Origin: Paenibacillus sp. D2_2
GTDB taxonomy: Bacteria > Bacillota > Bacilli > Paenibacillales > Paenibacillaceae
DNA length: 64,000 bases
Direction: 5' to 3'
Assembly: GCF_031199965.1 (NCBI RefSeq)
Contig: NZ_CP133605.1
Location: 1,272,501-1,336,500, forward strand
The notes under the pieces are model-generated. The model saw only the letters and a program-made list of their open reading frames with translations. It did not search any database and had not been told where the DNA came from. Made by a program: the position numbers and the translations under genes. Shown here one piece after another: positions 1 through 9,750 of this stretch. The stretch's first letter is position 1; the number at the start of each line of letters is the position of its first letter.

Positions 1-2
1 AT

Positions 3-224
3 AGCGACGGTCGTTATTTATACTGTGCGAACCGCAGCAATGAGAGAACAATTTACCGGATTGATCCGGACACAGGACACAAAATCCGTATTTGCGGGGA
101 AAGTGCGGATTATCTTCATATTGTAGAGGATATGTTGTATTTCTGTAGTCGAAGGAATTGGTTCAGAATGTCACTAACAGGCGGTCAAGCTGTAAAAATA
201 GATTCTATTGAGAGGTCATTATGA
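3..224 (+). CDS. C-terminal end of a DUF5050-like propeller protein (partial)
   Basis: The gene starts outside the window; about 73 codons are visible in frame 3 and end in TGA at 222-224. The sequence shows short repeated strand-turn patterns such as SDGRYLYC, NERTIYRID and EDMLYFCSRRNWFRM, the look of a beta-propeller of the DUF5050 or LRP1-like class. Its stop overlaps the essC start codon in an ATGA (221-224), so the two genes are probably translationally coupled and in one T7SS-linked operon. Function unknown; family assignment is from pattern memory only. Confidence 0.6.
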   Translation, partial: SDGRYLYCANRSNERTIYRIDPDTGHKIRICGESADYLHIVEDMLYFCSRRNWFRMSLTGGQAVKIDSIERSL

Positions 225-3200
225 TTAATGAAAAATATGAATTTAGCCGTCAGCCCCGATTCTTGTCGGAAATGCCGAGAGGCGAGCTTGAAATTCCGAA
301 TCCGCCCAATGCCTATGACAAACCGGAAATATCCTGGTTCGCCTTATTAGCTCCACCAGCAGTTATGCTCGTTATTTCGATGTTGCTTGCGATGACATCC
401 CACTCTATGTATATGCTGTTGTCCATTTCAATGACTGTAATGACTCTTATCGTCTCTTTGACCAGCGCCGCATCACAGATCAAGAAGTATAAACGCAAGA
501 AGAAGGAACGAGAGCAGAAATATTTGCAGTTTATCGCGGATAGCCGGAGTGAACTGCAGCTTGCCAGAGAGCAGCAGATCAAAGCGATGAATGAGATGAA
601 TCCCGATCCTATTGCCTGCTTGCAGAGAATACAGGAATTAGACAACCGTCTCTGGGAAAGAACGACGTCATCGCCAGATTTTTTATCGCTTCGTCTCGGT
701 GTGGGGAGTGTCCCTGCTGCTTTACGAATTAATTATACCAAGCAAGCGATCATTATGGAGACCGATCCGCTACTGATGGAGCCGCAGCGATTGGCGCTAG
801 AATTTGATCGGGTGCATGGTGTTCCGGTTTCTATTAACTTGCTCGCATCAGAAATATGTGGAATCGCCGGTGAAGAAGACAAAGCCTTTGAGGTGGTTAC
901 ACAAATGCTGCTCCAGCTAGTAACCCATCATGGTAATGACGACGTACGAGTTGTGATTTTAGCCTCGGAAGAGGGGCTGGAGAAATGGGATTGGATTAAA
1001 CATTTGCCGCATCTGTGGAGTGATGGTTATGGCGTCAGATTTCTGTTGTGTGGCAAAGCGATAGCACATGCTGTATTTGGAGAATTGAACGAGGTTTTTA
1101 AAGAACGGGAAATGAAGAAGCTCGGAGGTATTTCACTGCCTCATTATGTATTTGTTATCGAAGAGCCGTCTCTTCTTGAAGAGGAGCCGATTAATAAATA
1201 CCTGTACAACAAATGTGCTTCGCTTGGAATCTCCTCCGTATATATGGCTAAGAATCAGGCATACCTTCCGATGAACTGCAAGCAGGTCATATTGGTTCAA
1301 GGGAAGACCGGGGAATTGGCTGATCGTGAAACCGGAGAGAAGACGACTTTTAATCCGGATACAGTCAATAGACAGCAGTTGATAGAGTCAGTACGGAAAT
1401 TGGCACCGCTGCGAATTAAGAATTCGGGAGGGAATTTCTCGCTACCAACTTCATTAACATTGCTGGATATGCTGCAAGCGAAGAAGACTTGGGAAATTAA
1501 TTTATTGTCGCGGTGGAATATGAATAAGCCTTATCAAGGGATGAGTGTTCCGATTGGAGCTAAGGCAGGGGGGACATTATTCCATCTTGATATGCATGAG
1601 ACCGGGCATGGTCCGCATGGACTGGTTGCCGGAACGACCGGATGGGGAAAAGTGAGTTGCTTCAGAGCATTATTATTTCTCTGGCCATTAACTACCATCC
1701 ACATGATGTCGTATTTGTTCTGATCGATTATAAAGGCGGCGGAATGGCTGATATTTTCCAGGGAATGCCGCATCTTGTAGGAACGATTACGAATTTGGGC
1801 GGCAACCAGACAACTAGGGCGCTCCTGTCAATTAAGAGTGAGTTGATGAGAAGGCAACGTCTGTTCTCCGAGTTTGGCGTGAACAACATCGATAAGTATC
1901 AGAAGCTATATTATAGCCGTAATGCAGAAGGCCAAATGCCAGCCATCCCTCATTTGATTATGATTGCCGACGAGTTCGCTGAATTGAAGCAGGACCAGCC
2001 TGATTTCATGAAGGAATTAGTTAGTGCCGCCCGCGTTGGCCGCAGCTTGGGAGTCCACCTGATATTAGCGACGCAGAAGCCAGCCGGGGTAGTGGATGAC
2101 CAGATCTGGAGCAACTCCAAATTCAAGATCTGTCTCAAGGTACAGGATGAGCGGGACAGCCGGGACGTAATCAAACGTTCGGATGCCGCGATGATCAAGG
2201 AGCCAGGCCGGGCATTTATTCAGGTAGGGAATGATGAAATATTCGAATTATTCCAATCGACTTATTCAGGAGCTGATTATGATCCTGATGGCGAGCTGCA
2301 AAAAAATGAAAATAAAACAAAAAGAATTTACGAAGTTTCATTAAACGGAAGAATTGAACAGATTTACCCCCGTTTCGAAGAAAAGATTGTTAAGCATGAA
2401 CTGCCTTCGCAGCTTGGTGCAATGGTAGAGCATATAGTGAGAACCGCTGAACGGGCTAATATTGAGCCGTTGAAGGGACCGTGGCTGCCACCACTTCCAG
2501 AATTAGTATATCTTGATAGTATTTTAGAAAATAAACAGGAGTTCGGGCATTGGACGAAGCAGGAGAACCTATTAAAAGTACCTGTGGGAAGAATGGATGA
2601 TCCAAGAAGTCAAAGCCAGGATATGCTGGAGATTGATTTTGCGAATGAAGGGAATTTATTTGTATACGGTGCTTCTGGTACGGGGAAGACAGAATTTCTA
2701 AAGACGCTCTGTATGTCAATGGCTCATGACTATTCTGCTGAAGATGTGAATATTTACATCATGGATTTTGGGGGTAACTCGCTTCGCATTTTCGAGAAGC
2801 TTCCTCATGTAGGCGGGGTTATGACCATTGAGGAGAAGACCAAGATCGATCAGTTCGTGATGTTTCTATTCCGAGAGATCGATGAGAGGAAGGTACTGTT
2901 CGAGCAGATCGGTAGCAACGGATTTAATGCTTATCGGCATAATGGAAGGAAGCTGCCGTCGATTGTACTGATGATTGATAATTATTTCGCTCTATCAGAG
3001 TCGTATGAGGATCTGGATGCACATATGATGCTGCTAGCACGAGAAGGAACAAAATATGGTATTTATCTGGTGGCAACAGCTTCTAACGCTGCGTTCGTAA
3101 GATATAAGTTCAGCGTCAATTTCAAGCTTGCCGTTACTTTCCAGATGACGGACAAAGCGGATTATGCCGGGGTGGTCGGTAGGACGGAAGGGTTAGAGCC

Positions 3201-4101
3201 TATGAAGGTTCCCGGCAGGGGATTGGTACGTGGCAAACCTCCGTTGGAATTCCAGGCTTCGCTGCCAGGATATGAAGGGATGACATGCGAGCAGCTTCTG
3301 GATTGTTATGCAGATCTTGAGACGGACCAGGCTAAGCCTATACCGATTATGCCAGCCAGTATTGATATGGAGCAGATCAATAAAGAAGCAGGTAAGCTCG
3401 CGATTGGCTTAGCTAATAATGATCTTCAACCTGTCAATATTGACCTCTATGCTACTCCGGTCATCATGGTTGCCGGTGAGGCGATGTCCGGAAAGAGTAC
3501 GTTGCTTCGTTCCTGGATCAGCATGTTGAGTGAAGTGGATGTTTACGTGCTTGATTCTAATGGCATGGGATTATTCGAGATCATGAGTCTTCCATATGTT
3601 ACGGATTTGGCAGAGACTGAGGAAGCTTTTATCGATGAAATGAAGGAACTGCTGGATGAACGCCGCTGCCAAATGGCGGAATGCAGGCGAGGAGGCGGAG
3701 ACATCAAACAATTGATGAGGTCATGGAAGCAAATTGTCTTCGTATTCGATAAGCTGAGCGAGTTCACAGACGGAGATAGTTATGCGCTCAAAGAGCTGCT
3801 CGAACGGATTGTGAAGCAGGAGCGAGGAATGAAGGTAGCTGTTATTGCTGCTGATGTGATCTCTGATTTTAACGGCAACTGGGATAGCCTTGGTAAGGCG
3901 GTTAAGGAAGAGCAGACAGGGATTTTGCTTGGCAGTATCAAAGAGCAAGGGCTCTACTCGGCAAGATTGCCTTATGGCATGACGGAGAAAGAAATGGACC
4001 AATTCGATGGATATTTCATTCATAAGAGCAAATTTGTAGGCATGAGATGTGCAACCATTCCAGCCAAAGATGCTACACCATCTTTAGTGCTTGCTAATTG
4101 A
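221..4101 (+). CDS. essC: T7SS ATPase EssC (FtsK/SpoIIIE family), frame broken inside the first Walker A
   Basis: EssC is the membrane motor of Bacillota type VII secretion; it binds WXG100/LXG substrates and drives export. The composite is about 1293 residues. Two adjacent membrane segments lie near residues 38-85, followed by a basic coiled region and three FtsK-type ATPase domains. D1 has Walker A GTTG-GKSE and Walker B LIMIADEF; D2 has GASGTGKTE and IVLMIDNY; D3 has GEAMSGKST and IVFVFD. No N-terminal FHA domains are visible, so it is shorter than S. aureus EssC. At 1640-1650 the DNA reads GGATGGGGAAAAGT. Restoring one base (GGA TCG GGG AAA AGT) gives the canonical GSGKS, and the rest continues in frame 1 from 1642. 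I read this as a one-base loss. The first frame would otherwise stop at 1723. Start ATG at 221 overlaps the upstream stop. Confidence 0.93.
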
Positions 4102-4145
4102 CATTACTTGGTGCCGAAATCCTAAATTTCTGAGGAGAAATGGAT

Positions 4146-4472
4146 ATGTCGACAGTATCAGAAATCAAGAGTAAGGCTAACAGGGTAACAGAAGTAAAAA
4201 GTGATATCAATAGCGAGGCTTCAAGCTGCTATGGGCAGGTCAATGATTCGAGTTCCTGGTGGCAGGGGGACGCAGCCAAGGCTTTCCGGACCGGGTACAA
4301 AGAATTGCAGACAGATATCAAATCTCTGATCAATAAAATGACAAGCCTGTCTTCTAATCTGAACAGTTTAAGCAGTAAAGTCCAACGGGCAGATGAGGAG
4401 AAAAGATTAGCTGCTGAGGCTGCGGCCAGAGCTGAGGCGCAGAAGAATGCATCTAAGATTATACAGTACTAG
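4146..4472 (+). CDS. WXG100-family T7SS substrate (first copy)
   Basis: A small helical hairpin protein (108 aa) of the EsxA/ESAT-6 class that is exported by EssC as a dimer. The hallmark turn is SSWWQGDAAKAF, containing W-x-G (WQG) between two predicted helices. The C-terminal helix is long and Ala/Glu/Lys-rich (EEKRLAAEAAARAEAQ) and ends without a clear YxxxD/E. I prefer ATG 4146 over ATG 4140 because GAGGAG at 4132-4137 gives 8 nt spacing to 4146. It lies 44 bp after essC and 34 bp before a second WXG100 gene, so it belongs to the same secretion operon. Confidence 0.9.
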   Translation: MSTVSEIKSKANRVTEVKSDINSEASSCYGQVNDSSSWWQGDAAKAFRTGYKELQTDIKSLINKMTSLSSNLNSLSSKVQRADEEKRLAAEAAARAEAQKNASKIIQY

Positions 4473-4506
4473 ATACGTATAGCTTTGAAAGGAGGTGATA
4501 TATAAA

Positions 4507-4806
4507 ATGGCAGCGAACCAACAAAAATTTGATTTTGATCAAGCTAAAAACTTGGAGTCCAAACTGCAATCCGAAATCAGTAAGATCGAAGCTGATCTTA
4601 AAAAGATGGCGACTATGGTTGAAGGCGTTAGATCTTGGTGGTCTGGCGGCTCGGAAGAAGCATTTATTAGTAATTTCCAAACGACTAAAGGTGAAGTAGT
4701 AAAAAGTCTGAACGCTTGGGCAGATGATTACAAGAGGCTGATCCAGAAAATTGCTGAAATCAAACAACAAAGCGATGCAGATCTTGCGAATCAACTCAGA
4801 ATATAA
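4507..4806 (+). CDS. WXG100-family T7SS substrate (second copy)
   Basis: A 99-residue protein with the two-helix WXG100 layout; the turn is VRSWWSGGSEEAF (W-S-G). It differs strongly in sequence from the neighbouring WXG100 protein, so the two may form a heterodimer or serve different effectors; that is inference. An AAAGGAGG site at 4487-4494 precedes it. I chose ATG 4507 rather than GTG 4495, which sits directly against the ribosome-binding site. A strong hairpin follows at 4828-4846, so the secretion operon probably ends here. Confidence 0.9.
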   Translation: MAANQQKFDFDQAKNLESKLQSEISKIEADLKKMATMVEGVRSWWSGGSEEAFISNFQTTKGEVVKSLNAWADDYKRLIQKIAEIKQQSDADLANQLRI

Positions 4807-4827
4807 TCTGGTAAGTGCGGACGTGGT

Positions 4828-4851
4828 GGCGGCGATAGTCGCCGCCTTGTC
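4828..4851 (+). terminator. Intrinsic terminator after the WXG100 genes
   Basis: Perfect 8-bp GC stem GGCGGCGA / TCGCCGCC with loop TAG, followed by TTGTCT. The U-tract is weak, so termination may be partial. Confidence 0.7.
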
Positions 4852-4943
4852 TAGCGTTATAGGTTGGAAAATAACTATTTCACATAGATCAAGGGAGCAA
4901 GAAGATTAATAGGAAGACTAGTCTATTAAAAGGAGAAGAGGTA

Positions 4944-5833
4944 ATGAGAATAAGAGAGTCAGTCTAGTTCTGATGTCTATGATCCTAGTCTTTGTAATGC
5001 TACCGGGTCTGTCGTCTGCAGCAAAGCTATCGTTAAGGGTAGAACTGAATGGGGAGCGAATTATTTTCCCGGATGCACAGCCTTATGTAGATAAGAATAA
5101 TCGGGTACAAGTTCCGGTTCGGTTTGTAAGTGAAGCGCTGGGGGCCAAGGTAGGTTGGGCGAGTAAGACACAGGAAGTCACGATTGAACATGGCGGAACG
5201 AAAGTGATCCTTACGATCAATAAGAAAGCATATAAAGTCAACGAGTCTACTAAAATAATGGACACAGCTGCTCTAACAAAATCGAACAGAACCTTCGTTC
5301 CATTGCGCTTTGTAAGTGAAGCTTTGGGAGCAAAGGTGAAGTGGGATTCAGCCAATTATACTGTTGAGATTACAACGGGAGATGGCGCGACAGCTTCTGC
5401 GGGGGAGACCTACGAAAATCCAGCTTTAAAGCCTGTTGATCAGGAAACATGGGAAGCCTCCAGATCTGTAGAAGGGAAGACTGACAAAAAAACAACGGAA
5501 GGGTTTAGTTATTATAGTATTTATAAATCAGGATTAGTACCGGGTACAACCCATTATAAAAAAGAGTACGGAAATACTAGAACAATCTTAAATATACTCA
5601 TGACTGTAGGCTTTGTCGGAGGGGATGACCTTGATGCACAGGCTAAAGATCTTGATGAACTGTTACGTCAAAAGGTAGATGGTAAAACGGTAGATGAAGT
5701 TATGAAATATGTAAGGCAGAAGAAAAATGAGGAAGATGTACTTCCAAGAAAAGAATTTAAAGATGGTACATATAGAATAGTTGTGCAATCAAAGGAATGG
5801 CTTGATATCAATATAGATGTTTGGTACAAGTAG
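4944..5833 (+). CDS. Secreted copper-amine-oxidase-N 'stalk' domain protein, copy 1 (frame break near start)
   Basis: Exported surface protein of unknown role. A signal peptide (LVLMSMILVFVMLPG...SSAAK) is followed by two tandem copies of the stalk motif: VQVPVRFVSEALGAKVGW and FVPLRFVSEALGAKVKW, typical of the Cu-amine-oxidase N-terminal-like fold. A variable ~130-residue C-terminal region follows and ends in WYK. AAAGGAGAAGAGG at 4929-4941 points to ATG 4944, but that ATG runs into a stop after 7 codons. Restoring one A near 4949 gives an N-terminus MRNKRVSL joined to the signal peptide, so I annotate from 4944 with a one-base loss. The next gene is a close paralog (same N-terminal two-thirds), which indicates a tandem duplication. 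Confidence 0.85.
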
Positions 5834-5923
5834 GGCCTGCTATGAAGGATATATTCAATAGACATCAGGGATTACATAAATGAAGGGTATTTAATAGATT
5901 GTTAAAGGGAGAGGGGAAAAGTA

Positions 5924-6823
5924 ATGAAATTGAAGAAAATGGGTTTATTCCTAATGTCTATAATCCTAGTCTTTGTTATGGTGCCGGGTATGTCGTCTGC
6001 GGCAAAGCTATCGTTAAGAGTAGAACTGAATGGGGAGAGAATTCTTTTCCCTGATGCACAGCCTTATGTAGATAAGAATAATCGGGTACAGGTTCCGGTT
6101 CGTTTTGTAAGTGAAGCGCTGGGAGCCAAGGTAGGTTGGAAGAACAAGACACAGGAAGTTACGATTGAACATAGCGGAACGAAAGTGATCCTTACGATCA
6201 ATAAGAAAGCATATAAAGTCAACGAGTCTACTAAACTAATGGACACAGCTGCTCTAACAAAATCGAATAGAACCTTCGTTCCGTTGCGATTCGTAAGTGA
6301 AGCCTTGGGAGCAAAGGTGAAGTGGGATTCAGCTAATTATACCGTTGAGATTACAACGGGAGATGGAGCAACGGCGGCTTCTAGCGGGGATGATAATGAC
6401 CCAACTAACCCAGCTTCGAATTCATTTGATTACGAGGCCTTCAGAGCAGCGAGGTCTATCGAAGGGAAGACAGAAAAAAAGACAAGTGAAGGGTATAGTT
6501 ATTATGAAGAATATGAATCAGGGCTAATTGTAAGTGATAGCAGGTACAAGAAGGAATATGGGAATACTCAAACAATAATGAATTTATTACTTACTGTTGG
6601 TAGGGTCGAAGGAGACAATCTTGAGGAAAAAGCTAATGATGCTGAGGGGATTTTAAGACAAAAGGTGGATAGTAAAACTGCAGATGCAGTTATGAAATAT
6701 GTAAGGCAAAAGAAAAATCGGGAAGATGAACTTCCGGAAAAGTTATTTAAAGATGATACTTATAAAATTGTTGTTGAATCAAAATACTGGAATAATATCG
6801 TTATAGAAATTTGGTACAAGTAG
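5924..6823 (+). CDS. Secreted copper-amine-oxidase-N 'stalk' domain protein, copy 2
   Basis: Intact paralog of the preceding gene (299 aa). The signal peptide begins MKLKKMGLFLMSIILVFVMV and is cleaved near SSAA. Two stalk repeats follow (residues roughly 35-85 and 95-140), then a Ser/Asp/Asn-rich linker and a C-terminal domain with an RYKKEYGNTQTI-type core shared with copy 1. The N-terminal ~140 residues are almost identical to copy 1 while the tail has diverged, so recombination or selection differs between the halves. AGGGAGAGG precedes the ATG. The next gene starts only 7 bp after its stop, so they are co-transcribed. No enzymatic motif seen; a cell-wall or surface role is inferred. Confidence 0.85.
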   Translation: MKLKKMGLFLMSIILVFVMVPGMSSAAKLSLRVELNGERILFPDAQPYVDKNNRVQVPVRFVSEALGAKVGWKNKTQEVTIEHSGTKVILTINKKAYKVNESTKLMDTAALTKSNRTFVPLRFVSEALGAKVKWDSANYTVEITTGDGATAASSGDDNDPTNPASNSFDYEAFRAARSIEGKTEKKTSEGYSYYEEYESGLIVSDSRYKKEYGNTQTIMNLLLTVGRVEGDNLEEKANDAEGILRQKVDSKTADAVMKYVRQKKNREDELPEKLFKDDTYKIVVESKYWNNIVIEIWYK

Positions 6824-6830
6824 GGATATT

Positions 6831-9595
6831 ATGAAAAGGATTATTGCGGTTTTTCTAACAGTAATTTTATTTTGTACATTTATCCCTGAAAATAGAACGT
6901 ATTCTGAAAGTAATAAAGAATTGGATAAAATAGATTTTAAGGACCTTACACCGAAGGAAGTATTTAAAAAAGCCAATGAAGATATGAAAAATTTATACGG
7001 TCTGGATAACTATTATCCTACTTCAACGAAAAAGGGATCACTCAATGTTGAACTTATTCAAGAGCAAATCAATGAAGCAATTCAGAAACCTGAAGAATTT
7101 AAAGGTTTCGATATAGTATATGGGACAAGTCACGGAACATTGATTACCTATAACGGCAAGCAAATGCACAGATATTCTGGTTATAACAGAGACGGCGATG
7201 ATGTTTCAACGAGAGGGTTTCCATGGGATGCAGGTTGGAGTGGACGTAAGATAAATGATCTCCCAATGATAAATAACCCTTGGGCAAAGGGAAAAGTGGT
7301 AGAGGGAGATTTCGACCTATTCCCTAAAAACTTCAATGATCAACAACTTCCAGATAAATTATGGGAATATATTCCGTGTAGAAACTTTGAAGAACAAATT
7401 ATTACAGCTCTCAATGCTGAGTATGCTAAAATTACTTACTCTAAATTTATGTACGAAAATAAGAATAGTGAGTATGCAAATTGGAAGGTGTATGAGGAAG
7501 GTAAGGCCCCCCAGGTGGATGGATAAACTATGTCCATGTTATTCAGCCACCGACGTATTTGTCTCAAGGGTTTGGCAGAGTGTATATGAGCTCGACTTAC
7601 TTGGATATTCCAATCGCTCCCTTTATAAATTCTCCAGGGAGTGATATATCAGCTGAGTTCGAGGATCTTCCGTCGGGAGCAGTTGTAGGAGATGAAGTTA
7701 CCGTTTCAATTATTGTTAGATCTACGTTTCCCTCGAAGGTAACCCCTAGTTATTCTTTGGAAGTGATCAACAAGAATGAGGGGAGAGCTCTGACGAAGGA
7801 GAAGGATAATCTGCAGTTTGGTGGTGCTATTACTTCGGCAACGGGATCGTTAAGTGTGGAGAAGACGAGTAAGCGACGATTAGCAGTTTCCTTCACAATG
7901 CCGGAAAGTGATGTCCGAATCAAGTTCAAGATCAATGCAGATGGAAAATATCCGGAGGAGAAACAGCTCTATAATAATGTACTTGATTCTGATCCGCTGG
8001 CTGTCAAATTGGTAACTCCTCAATCTTTACCTTATGATATGTTATCGAAGAAGGTTAGAGTTAAATTGCCAAGTAATACTGCAACTTTGAGCTTGCCTGG
8101 TTTGCCAGATGCTAAATGGACTGGACCCGCAACTGGCTCTTTAGAGGTTTATAACAGGACTGAAGATTTATTAAGGGATTTTGAGGTCCTTAATAATCCG
8201 AAGGTTAATGAAGAAAGTGAATCGATTACCCGTTCTCCAATAGTCACATATACGATTAAAAGAGAAGACTTTGGAGATGATCCACTGAATAAGAATTGGC
8301 TAAATCTAAAAAATCCTGATGAACCTTTATCGAGAACAGGGGAAATCTTCTATATGGGATCGGTAAGTCGACCTTATGAGTATAAGCGTTATTGGCAGGA
8401 GTGTCCTATTGTTGAGGGGAAAGAGGTCTGTACAACACATTCTGAAACCTTAAGTGGAACGGCTACAGCCAAATTTAACTCTGATTCTGTATTTAATCCT
8501 TATGATATGTACGTTTACAATGGGATGAAGGAGCTTCCTAAGCAAGATTTTAAGAAAATGATCGAAAATAATTCGGGAAATTCTCGTTCGAAGACGATGT
8601 ATTGGGTGAATAAACCGATCCCTTTTGAAGTTATCCGTTGGATGCATCATCAGGACGAACAAGGGAATAAAGGAAATTGGGCACAGGTTCCAGGTCAGTA
8701 CCCAAGAGAATTTATTCAACAGGAAAGTGCGAAAATTAATTATAACGTTGCTAGTTCAATGGATAACGAATACGGTCAGGCAAGAGATGCAGCAGCTAAG
8801 AAGAAGAATGTTAAGCCTCAATATGATAAAGCGGTATTTGCTACAGATAGGGATCTTCAGAAGTATGATTATCCTATTAAATCAGGTTACTATTTCAATC
8901 CTGCTGGGAGCTATACATTTACTGTAAAGACAGTAGTTTTTAAAGATAAGGACCCTGGAGGAAAGGTAACAGACGATCACCGGGATTTAGTAAATGCTTT
9001 AATTGACTCCTTCCGATATGAAACTGATTTGATGTTTATCAACAACAACAAAGATGCGGTGAATATTCATAATGAACAGCTGACTCCTAAAGGAGGAGGT
9101 TTTGTTAGGCAAAAAGGAGTCTTATCGGTACAAGATAATAAGGGTGTTAATGAAGTAGAACTCCTTCAAGTGGTTGATGGAACTAAAGATCCATCCAAAT
9201 ATACACAAAAAGTAGAAGAAGTTAAGTCCACAGATAAAAGAGGTGGGGACTCCGATAAATTCTGGAAAATGATGATGGAAGGTTATAGCGATTCTGGCAC
9301 GGGGAGCAGTAATACAAAATATAATTACCGTGAATATGTAAAAGTAGGACAGCATATTTACAAAATTACGGAAACAACAGAGGTAACAATTAATGTGAAT
9401 CCTTTCAATATCCCGTTGTATACTCATGCCAATATGCCAAATGGAAATTATAGTATCAAGGTTTGGTTTGATGACACGAAGTTAACTGGAATGAAGCATA
9501 TGTACAGCAATCTAGATCTCCTAAAAGGCATTGCAGACATGGATTCGATTAATGTAACTGTAGTAGGTTCAATGTTTGACGATTTGAATAATTAG
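6831..9595 (+). CDS. Large secreted protein of unknown function (frame break at a C run)
   Basis: Composite of about 921 residues. It starts with a signal peptide (MKRIIAVFLTVILFCTFIP) and has no further membrane segment. The middle contains an Ig/CARDB-like stretch near 7660-7980 (VGDEVTVSIIVRSTFP). It may belong to the families annotated in Paenibacillus as Athe_2463/DUF5704; that is memory, not tested. Frame 0 stops at 7526, but the reading continues in frame 2 after the GCCCCCC run at 7506-7511: one missing C turns ...GKAPQVDG-stop into ...GKAPPGGWINYVH. It follows the two stalk genes with 7 bp spacing, and the arrangement stalk + secreted protein recurs at 22.1-24.2 kb, so the proteins may act together at the surface. 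Confidence 0.75.
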
Positions 9596-9600
9596 ACTAG

Positions 9601-9643
9601 ACATGGCGACAAAATTTAAATTTTTGTCGCCATGTTTCTTTTT
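9601..9643 (+). terminator. Strong intrinsic terminator
   Basis: Long inverted repeat ACATGGCGACAAAA / TTTTTGTCGCCATGT followed by TTCTTTTT. It separates the stalk/secreted-protein operon from the LXG effector unit. Confidence 0.9.
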
Positions 9644-9734
9644 AGAACTTGATACGGGAAAGGTGAGAGTGATGGTTTGGTGGACGACGCTCTAAAAGTA
9701 TTGGTTAGCAGAGGAGTTAATTATTGTAGGCCGT

Positions 9735-9742
9735 AAAGGAGG
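9735..9742 (+). promoter_or_regulatory. Perfect ribosome-binding site that decides the LXG effector start
   Basis: AAAGGAGG lies 8 nt before ATT at 9751 and 41 nt before the first conventional start (TTG 9784). Either translation begins at ATT, or a G has been lost from an original TTG (CCAATT-CAAAAG read as TTG CAA AAG). Confidence 0.6.
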
Positions 9743-9750
9743 CGTCTCCA

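Noticed and set aside
1636..1655. Programmed ribosomal frameshifting in essC
   Set aside because: GGGGAAAA could be slippery, but the zero frame reads TGG instead of the invariant Ser codon, no pause structure is evident, and the same one-base-loss pattern hits many unrelated genes in the window.
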